From Sclerodactyla briareus (Eukaryota > Echinodermata > Holothuroidea > Dendrochirotida > Sclerodactylidae), in NCBI GenBank assembly GCA_026419785.1, contig JAODTK010005794.1, positions 124,001 through 188,000 of the forward strand: a DNA stretch of 64,000 bases, read 5' to 3'. The notes under the pieces are model-generated. The model was given only the letters and a program-made list of their open reading frames with translations. It was not told the origin of the DNA and ran no database searches. Both the position numbers and the translations under genes were made by a program. Positions 57,101 through 64,000 of this stretch are shown here, piece after piece; position 1 is the stretch's first letter; every line of letters begins with the position of its first letter.

Positions 57101-57919
57101 TGGCGGTATGTTACTGCCTTATCTCTACCAGGTGGTGGTAACAAAAACAAAACAGAGATTAGAAGGAAAAATGATTTAAAATGGAGTGAAGTAGGTCGAT
57201 GCGAGCATTTGACTTGCCAAAGAGACTTCCATAAGGTTCCCTCGTAAATGTGTCTAAAAGGGGCCAGATAATGATGCAAAATGCCTATCCCTAAAGGACT
57301 GAAAGACCTTAAAATTTTAAAGGTTGTCATGAGAAATGTTACATCGCGAGAAATGCAGAATGTCTCAAAAAAAATTATGTTGGCGTTTCCTGATGTCATA
57401 GGTGACTTCAGTCCTTGAGGACGGCAGTTTTCATGGATATGCACAATCGATAGTATGTCCTGTGGCACAAAAACATCAGCCTATCCAACCCACTTACTCC
57501 AAGTTATTGCAGATTGTTGCTAAGTTTGGCAAGGTTTGGGTATAAGTGGACCTTGGATGATTTGTGTTTCTTTTTGGTGAGAAAGTACCCTTGATGACTG
57601 CACATGTTCAAAAATTGACCGTATCGGACCGGAGTTCAAGCAAGAGTTGGACAGGGGGCTTCGTTCTAGTGAAGAAGTCGTGATGAATGGATGTATTGCA
57701 GAAACTTTGGGGCCATATAAGAGAGGGATGTTGTCTTTCAAATGAACACGAATTCTCTTTCAGGGTTGTTATTAGGGGATATGCTGGGTAGCGGGGTCGG
57801 TTCCCGTCAGGTTTCCGACCGAAGGGTGGGGTTTCTTCCCGAATCTGTAGCCAGGGGAGGTGAGGTTGGCACGCCCTCTTTTTGAATCGCTAGGTTCTAT
57901 CATCGTGACTATCAAATTG
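54124..57919 (+). repeat. 3.9-kb direct duplication, copy B
   Basis: Begins where copy A ends ('attctttacaatccatagac' aligning to the start of copy A near 50112) and ends at 'atcatcgtgactatcaaatt', the counterpart of 'atcatcgtgacttcaaatt' at the end of copy A. The two are exactly head to tail with no spacer. Copy B is about 200 bases shorter, mostly through small deletions. ORFs of 85-127 codons are not shared with copy A. Confidence 0.85.
56505..56600 (+). repeat. GCGCCA module of copy B
   Basis: 'ctccaaccaaggtggcgctc' then 'cgcttagatggtcat', 'ttcgatgtgtcccccccc' and 'gatcgacgcccatgactcga', parallel to 52676-52760. Confidence 0.8.
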
Positions 57920-58400
57920 TGTTTGTCTGAGAGATGCCACCATTGAAATTACTACTGGCAGAGTAGCTAATTCCATGATTCCACTGACGCCGCAGCCTAT
58001 GGTAGGGTCGGGCCAGAGCGGGCATCCTGAGTCTATGAAAGGAGAGACCACGCTGTCGTGGTCTCGAGGTGGCACTGTGCCGGTGGTCGATGTTTTGTCC
58101 CGCTCTCTCGGTTCTCGACATATGGGAGTCATGACGTCGCTTGATCTGTTTGTGGCGGTCATGATATCTGAGCGAGAACCCAAGCTCCGGAGTTGTTGGC
58201 TCCGCTGGGGCTGTCATTTTCTGTATTCTAAGGGATGTGGTTGTTCCTCCCTTTTGTTAGGCTGGCGGAAATGGAATTCTTTTATGACTACAGTAACTTT
58301 ACTCCGCGGCATCCTTGCGTGTCGCTGGAAGAAACCGTGTGCCTGATATCTTGGTTCTCGGGGAGGCGGTCGGGAAGGTTAGTTGCTGATTCGCGATCGT
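57920..58400. other. GC-balanced segment with overlapping ORFs
   Basis: Minus-strand frames at 57890-58183 and 57912-58217 and a plus frame at 57975-58346 overlap. The minus frame starting at 58217 sits after an 'aaaatgac' start context and gives an Arg/His-rich product. The other has a hydrophobic stretch near its end. Neither shows a known domain, and a perfect 9-bp inverted repeat (GAGACCACG, loop ctgt, CGTGGTCTC, 58044-58065) lies inside. It could be a fragment of a transposon ORF. Confidence 0.3.
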
Positions 58401-58422
58401 CAACTGCGTTGTTGTGTGTTTA

Positions 58423-58560
58423 AAAAGTGTTTCTTGCATGGGCATATAGCGCCCTCCCGGCGGTGATCCTGTCCAAGGTGTCCTTTGGCAGGTGCGTGCG
58501 CAATGTCGGACACGCCCCCACATACAGCACGTCGTTGGGGGAATTCAGATAGTTAAGGGG
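58423..58560 (-). CDS. Coding-like fragment, unidentified (minus strand)
   Basis: The last 40 or so codons of a minus-strand frame (DVLYVGACPTLRTHLPKDT, then ITAGRALYAHARNTF, then TAA near 58420) look like conserved protein text, unlike the preceding glycine/arginine-rich low-complexity part. The fragment could be a transposon-protein tail or a lost exon. No family recognised. Confidence 0.22.
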
Positions 58561-58734
58561 AAGGGTTGCCCCTCCCCCCCTCCCTCTCCACCAAAGAAGT
58601 ACAGTGTTTTTTTCAATTTCCCACCTTCTCAGATATTGATGAGTCCAATTGCTGGAAGATTTGAATTGTAACAAGGTAAAATAGCCGCAAACTACAACTT
58701 TCCTCATGCACCAGTTGAAATTCCAGAAATGTGG

Positions 58735-59175
58735 ATTCTTTATTTTTTGGGGGGGAACAACCGTTGAAAATTAACCAGAAAATGTGGAGTCTTTATATTG
58801 TTTTTTTTTTTTTTGGGGGGGGAAAGATTTTCTTTTCTGTGAATTCTGATTTTTGATTGATTTTGAGTTTTAGATGGACTGAATGGTTTCCAATGTTATG
58901 ACAAGGTGCAAAGTACCGTACCAAACACGTTTTCCTAGTATGTATTCTGGAAATTTACTGAACTTGCAGAAAATATTGGGGGGTGGGGATGTGTTTCCAG
59001 CATATTTCGATAACGCTGAGTATTCTCACATTTTCAGGGATGCTGAGGGATTCTGAAAATCCGGGGAATGACTTCTTGTTTGATTCGTAGGATAAGGAAT
59101 GCAGTTCTCATGCTTCTATTCATGCTGAAATGCCCGAAAGAGCGGGGGAAATTTGCGCGCTTCGCGCGCACGTAG
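58735..59175. other. Homopolymer-rich stretch ending in a GCGCGC hairpin
   Basis: 'attttttggggggga', a T13/G8 run at about 58800-58820 and 'ttggggggtgggga' precede the hairpin GCGCGC-TTC-GCGCGC at 59155-59169. 'cacgtagtgtac' follows it, as 'cgtagtgg' follows the hairpin at 5708. Confidence 0.5.
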
Positions 59176-59460
59176 TGTACTCCTGGTCTAATGGCCGAAT
59201 ACAAAACTCCCAAAGAATGAAAAACATGTCAGCTTGTCAAGTGACTCTGAGGGAAAAGCGGGTCATCATTACTTCTATCTTTCATGACAACCCATCAATA
59301 TAGAATCATCTTTCACCCTCTGCTCACAATCAACTCCATACATGGCTTCAACCTCATCTGTGTCAGCTCAGCCCGGATGCTCCAACCCGGCCCTCCGGAC
59401 TGGTAACGTCAGACCTTACGACATCTCGCCCCACCTCGCGCTCCACTGACTCACTTTCAC
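59176..59460. other. Unassigned stretch
   Basis: Nothing recognised. Confidence 0.4.
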
Positions 59461-59986
59461 TTATATCCTCGCAACACTTTTAAGGGTCGGATATATTTGG
59501 TTTTGGGGGTGCGCCGCCGTGTCCGCCGCCGCAACCGCCGCATCCGCCGACGGCCACTTTAGGCGATAGCGCAATGACTCTTCAACGCTTCGTCCTATTG
59601 ACTTCAAACTTGGAGTACAGGTCCGCCCTAGCAACATCTCGGATTAGTTTAGCAGTGGGCATCACTGCAATATCTGCTCACTTCGCTGCCCTCTCGCTGG
59701 CCGGTTTCAACGAAAATACAGAGTTAGTTCGATTCACATGACACTTTGTGGGTGGTGACAAAGCTGGTCCCGAAAAACATGACGGAGATTCAAGGTCCCC
59801 ATAGGGTAAATTGCGTTTTCTTATTTTCGAGATTTTTCCCCTTTCAATGATCTTTCAATGACCTCGCCTCTTGACCTCACAAGGTCAAAATGTCCCATGG
59901 GTCAATTAAGATACTGTTTGAGGCCGAAAAGTCAATTGTTGACAGACAGGCATACAGACAGATGGATAGATAGATTGGATAGATAG

Positions 59987-60029
<43 letters not shown>

Positions 60030-60075
60030 ATATATATATATTCAGATTATAGTAATATATATATACTTTCGAGAT
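59461..60075 (+). repeat. Interspersed repeat with CCG-rich head and microsatellite tail
   Basis: Starts with CCG/CGC-rich text ('gtccgccgccgcaaccgccg'), continues with 'tgacttcaaacttggagtac' and 'ttcaatgacctcgcctcttg', and ends in 'gacagacaggcatacagaca' plus (GATA)n and (TA)n. A body followed by a simple-sequence tail is common for retro-derived repeats. Its class is not determined. Confidence 0.5.
59995..60065. repeat. (TA)n microsatellite
   Basis: Almost pure TA dinucleotides with a few A or TT interruptions. Confidence 0.9.
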
Positions 60076-60104
60076 AAGACTTATATACAACTAATGGCTC
60101 GATC

Positions 60105-60330
60105 CGGTTGATGGGGGTGGGGGGGATACGTCTCCTACTTTTTTTGAAGTGAGGGACTAATATCAAATGTCCCCCCACTTTTTGACTTGTGGGGAATAAG
60201 ACGTAGGCGCGGACATTGCAGCAAAAAAGCTACAGCATAGCATGGGCGGCTATCATGGTGGGGGACGGAGGGGCGTCCCCCAATATTTTGGTTGGGGACG
60301 CAATGATTTTGTCCCCCCCCCCTCACCAAT
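60105..60330. repeat. G/C-tract element
   Basis: 'gggggtgggggggatacgt', 'tttttgaagtgaggga', 'aatatcaaatgtccccccac', then 'ggggacggaggggcgtcccc' and 'ccccccctcac' follow the arrangement of the 4.0 and 48.1 kb elements. Confidence 0.55.
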
Positions 60331-62150
60331 ATTTGAGCCCGACTTCTATCTATTTGATTGCTGCCATGTCACTGTATCCGGACATATTCAGCAGCAACCG
60401 TGTTCCAACAAATACATAAGCCCTAAATGATCACCGTTTGCGGATTCTGCTGTTCCTTTTCGAAAATTTTTGGTATCAGCCACAATTATATTCCTTTTGC
60501 AGACATAGCTATGATGTTCCTTAACAATCAAAATGCCAGAAATTTTACTCTGGGCTGGGTTGTTCCTATCTAATTATCACTGAGAAAGATTCCCTTTTCC
60601 CTTCCTATCGTTTGCATTTTCTAACTTTGGTCGGATTTGAAACTAAACTATGGATGATGTGTATTACAGTTTGCTGCTCTGAACAACAAATTAATTTCCA
60701 GCGTCACCATATGTCAATTGAAGAATTTGTAATGTGCTTTCGTCAAACAAGGTCAACAAAGGTCATTTCGTGGGATATACACGTCGGCGGTTTACCCGCC
60801 AGCCACATGTCTAGTTTCCAATTGCTGCTGGAATGGTCAACCCCTGTCGGAACGTGACCCGGGTTGTTGGTCCTTTAAGAGAAAGTGAAGACGTTTTGTC
60901 TTCACTGTGTCTATGAAGGAATTTTAAAATTGTTTTCTTTCATTACTTACTCTGAGCCTCGATACAATCGTCAGTTTTGCGAATTAATGTACGGTATATT
61001 ATTATTTTTTATTAATGTAACCTGAACTGCCCGAAGAAATCGAGCAACTTTAGAGTCCGACGAACAAAATTCTGCCTCAGATTGCTTTCGTGTGCCATGC
61101 TCCAGAAATATGCTCTTTATGAAGTTCAAGTGATCATGAATGCCAGCAAAATCGCCTTTCTATAATTCACTCTAAAGTACTTGAGAATGTTCGTGTTTTT
61201 ATTTTTTCTGAATTGGGGCGTCATACTAGTATCGTGTTGCTAAAGTCAGCCGGGCTAGGCAATAACCTTCAGACAAACGGGCTCGGACCGAATCTATCAT
61301 TAGAAATTCATTTGTTCTATTAAGATCGAGTTGAAGGCTATATATTGGGCAAATCTCTTCCGCAGACGTGGATTTTATGATGGCATATTTGAACCAGAAA
61401 ATATGAAGCAAAAATGCATGATTTTTTTTTGTTTGGTGAGCGTCTGATTATTTGATAAAATATCTCCACATGCGTAAAAATCTCTGGGCAAACAGTGCGA
61501 GTTAGGCAAACCTAAATGAGATCGGAAGAAATTCAAATTGTTACAATTGTTCATAAGGTAGCTTATTCTGCATTATGACAAAACGGCAGGCATTAAGATC
61601 CAACATTTCATATGATGGCAAACGACATAGCTTGTATCTGGGAGGGCGCGGGTTGAAACCCCTAAAAGTTTCCCAGTCCGCTTCAGGCCAGCCTTAGCAG
61701 ATGGTTAAGGCCGTTTTAGATTAGTCTTTCCAGTGTCCTTCGAACGATAGGTTCCAGAACAGAATGAAAAACACGGCCTAGTGATTACACTGCGAATAAG
61801 GCACACCAAATTTTCACATTGTTCATACAGGACTGTATGGACAAATAGGTGACTTTAGGGCTGGTTGTCGGGGTTGTATTCTAGTCCCATAGCTGGGTCA
61901 CTAAGCTCGCCATACAATGTCCGTTCCGTAGTCGCCGTATATGCTTGCGCTTGCTCTCTCGAACGATCTTGCGACATATTTACAGTTGCGAGATGTCGTT
62001 TGCAATGATCTATCGCGGTGGAGAGTTGTGGCTTTGTGTCCAAGTCTCGACACGGACCCGTCATCCCCCCCCCCCACCCCCCTCCGTCCAGCCCGTATAC
62101 CATTTGGGGGATTGAGTTCCCTGTATTCTCGAAGATTGTCGGAATATAAG
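60331..62150. other. Unassigned stretch
   Basis: No exon or repeat with support. Frames of 80-128 codons (for instance 61855-62241 minus) are accompanied by open antisense frames and low-complexity C/G runs. Confidence 0.4.
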
Positions 62151-62192
62151 TGGTGTTTGTTGTTTGTTTGTTTGTTGTTGTTTTGTTGTATG
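62151..62192. repeat. (GTTT)n microsatellite
   Basis: 'gtttgttgtttgtttgtttg' and continuation. Confidence 0.85.
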
Positions 62193-62639
62193 CTGGTTGG
62201 CACGGGTCATGCAAGGGTTGTAATAGTTTGAGAAAAGACAACCTCGAGCTGCATAAAACAACAGAGGCAAGGAGTAGATAAGAAAAATGGCAGCGATAAC
62301 TGAATAGAGCTATTGCGATGCTGAATGAAATAGTTATTCAAATCGGGCAACACGATCTGCATGATGGTTCAAAGATACCCCCCCCCCAGGTCATGATGAT
62401 CTATATAATCAGTAACTACTAGTAGAGTATATATACAGTTGATATACTGAGCGCAATGAAATCGGGCAACTTTTGTTATTGGGTAGTCGGTTCTTTCGCC
62501 CCTCCCTCACAGTAACCACTCCACTAATTCCAGAATTTCATCACACATGTTTTGGTTTAGCGTGTGATAGAAGTGTTTTTAGGATGTCCGTGCCAATTGA
62601 CTTCTGGTTGTTTCAACACGCGAGTCTGGTCGTTACGAA

Positions 62640-63490
62640 GAACTGGCCCAGGAGGTGAACAAGGTCATTAGGTCAAAATGGGTCAAAAATGAAAGGAATC
62701 AAAGTCAGGTCACCAAAGTCGTTTTGCGCCCAAAAAAAAAACAGGACAAACACAATTGTCTATAGGCCAACCCCCCTAAAAAATTCCCCGGTGCGAAGAT
62801 ATATAAAGATTTGAAATTTTTCAGTGTTCGAGGCTGTTTGACCCTTTACAGAGGACATAGCTTGAGATGGGGTGGCGTCTGTCTAGTAGGTCAGTACAAT
62901 TGACTTACTTATAGTGTGTCTGCCAACAAGACAAGTCTGGTCACTGATTGACCCGAGGTCTTCACAGGTTCATTAGGTCAGGATGAGGTCAAAGGGTTTT
63001 TCAAATGAAGGTAAAGTATGTACCAGATGTAGTTCACCGGACGAAAAAAACTTTCTCTTCACAAACATTGCTCCAAATGTTTCGTTTGACCAAGATATAG
63101 AGGATTGGCCTGTGGGACTTCAATTAACTGACCAGCACCACAAACAATAGGGTTCATCCTCCATATATGTGCAACCCACATACCTGAAATGAAATTAAAT
63201 AGATACATGCCTTGGTAGATATAGTGCTTGAAAGGTTTTTTACCTTTGACCTGTCGTGACCTCGAAATGACCTTGAAAAACCGCCATAAAAACAAACAAT
63301 AGGGTTCATCCTCTCCACATGAGAGACCACGTGCCGAAAATTGGAACTTTGATACTCTCGTTCTAGATATCGTGCTGAAAAGGTTTTTCCTTTGACGCTG
63401 TCGTGACTCTCGAATTACCTTTGAAAACCGACACTAGAAACATAGGGTTCATCACTCAATCACATGAGAGAACCACTGCCGAATTTGAAC
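62640..63490. repeat. Tandem repeat, ~145-bp unit, related to the 300-bp family
   Basis: Three clear units with 'caatagggttcatc' at about 63146, 63297 and 63440 (spacings about 150 and 143). Each continues with 'catgagaga.ccac..gccga', 'actttgatac' and 'aaggttttt.cctttgac.ctgtcgtgac'. The preceding 450 bases contain looser copies of the 'gaggtca' and 'aaggtcattaggtca' words. It shares the 'acaatagggttcat' and 'tgacc' phrases with the array at 1-1440. Confidence 0.65.
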
Positions 63491-63537
63491 TTTGATACCT
63501 GCTTGCGTTCGTTTAGATACGTGGCTGACAGACGTGT

Positions 63538-63540
<3 letters not shown>

Positions 63541-63574
<34 letters not shown>

Positions 63575-63583
63575 CGCACACAC
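63541..63583. repeat. (CA)n microsatellite
   Basis: 'cacacacacacacacacaca' directly after the tandem repeat, ending 'catgcgcacacacat'. Confidence 0.95.
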
Positions 63584-63599
63584 ATGACTGCATAGATTC

Positions 63600-64000
63600 A
63601 GTGGAAATTCACATTTTGGCCAATTTTGATTTGGCCCCAAGTAAATAGAGCGTAGTTTCTTCCAATATAGTCCGAACAGTACCTTCAGTGGGATAATAAA
63701 CAAGAGCACAAAACGATGTCGCAATTCCCATGCCATAGCTGACAGGCTATGGGCTACTAAGGCCATTACCAGAAAAACTTGTTACTCCTATTAGATATTG
63801 TCGGTTTACTGAAATTCCTTTGACTAAATAGTCGCACACTTGGAATTTCAAATAGTATCCTGTCCCGGCTCTGCCCTTCCCTTCTTCTACTATTTTTGTG
63901 GAGAACAAAAATGACCCCTATTATTCACCACGTATTATTAATTTGCAAAGTTTGGAAAATCTAAACAAAAATTATGCAACAAATTTTACTCCGGTGACTT
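63600..64000. other. Unassigned stretch
   Basis: Nothing recognised before the right edge. Confidence 0.4.

Noticed and set aside
57085..57468. 127-codon ORF in copy B of the duplication
   Set aside because: The frame is not preserved in copy A, so it is not under coding constraint in the unit.
61640..61670. Possible tRNA box B (gggttgaaaccc)
   Set aside because: Lacks the TTCGA core and no box A lies at the right distance.

Overview
The window is non-coding-dominated eukaryotic DNA. There are no operons, ribosome binding sites or long ORFs (the longest uninterrupted frame is 203 codons). Candidate exons are flanked by polypyrimidine-AG acceptors and GT donors, and there are tRNA-derived SINEs, a non-LTR retrotransposon, microsatellites and several tandem arrays. 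The repeat style (units rich in TGACCTTTGACC-like text with an 'acaatagggttcat' phrase, long G/C tracts, GCGCGC hairpins) suggests a marine deuterostome, most plausibly an echinoderm. That is a judgement of style, not a database match. Copies of the same repeat differ very often by single-base insertions and deletions, so the sequence looks like a lightly polished long-read assembly. Reading frames should be read with that in mind.

Layout. 1-1.44 kb: tandem array of a roughly 300-bp unit. 2.6-3.2 kb: a stretch dense in ACGT tetramers. 4.0-6.2 kb: G/C-tract palindromes and a dispersed copy of a repeat found again at 50-58 kb. 7.5-8.9 kb: a tRNA-derived SINE and a GACC-rich array. 9.7-11.8 kb: a 57-bp minisatellite with outlying units and a 235-bp direct duplication. 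11.9-13.0 kb: a hAT-like non-autonomous DNA transposon with an imperfect 8-bp target-site duplication. 14.6-15.5 kb: two weak candidate exons. 17.0-19.2 kb: a dead LINE inserted into another copy of the 300-bp repeat. 22-23.5 kb: a SINE and a second LINE relic. 25.5-37.4 kb: the most gene-like part, with candidate exons on both strands, interrupted by a G-rich MITE, a SINE, a near-perfect 100-bp foldback and a TTAA-flanked MITE. 38.4-41.4 kb: GAGTCC-rich repeat and a foldback element with GTTCGGGCGTG ends. 43.3-44.4 kb: a 215-bp tandem array. 47.1-50.05 kb: two diverged copies of an unusual element with compound GC-rich inverted ends. 50.1-57.9 kb: two adjacent head-to-tail copies of a 3.8-4.0 kb unit. 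58-64 kb: more repeats and microsatellites.

Genes. No complete gene can be assembled. The best-supported coding pieces are a minus-strand exon at 37.16-37.42 kb, a plus-strand 3' gene end at 31.6-32.95 kb (acceptor, open frame, stop, AATAAA, GT-rich tail), and minus-strand open exons at 29.3 and 25.6 kb. None could be assigned to a known family by eye. Most of the biological content is repeat biology. The most distinctive items are the compound-end element at 47-50 kb, the tandem 3.9-kb unit with its dispersed fragments and hairpin modules, the small ATGGGCGTC-ended G-rich MITE, and the 100-bp CRE-containing foldback.
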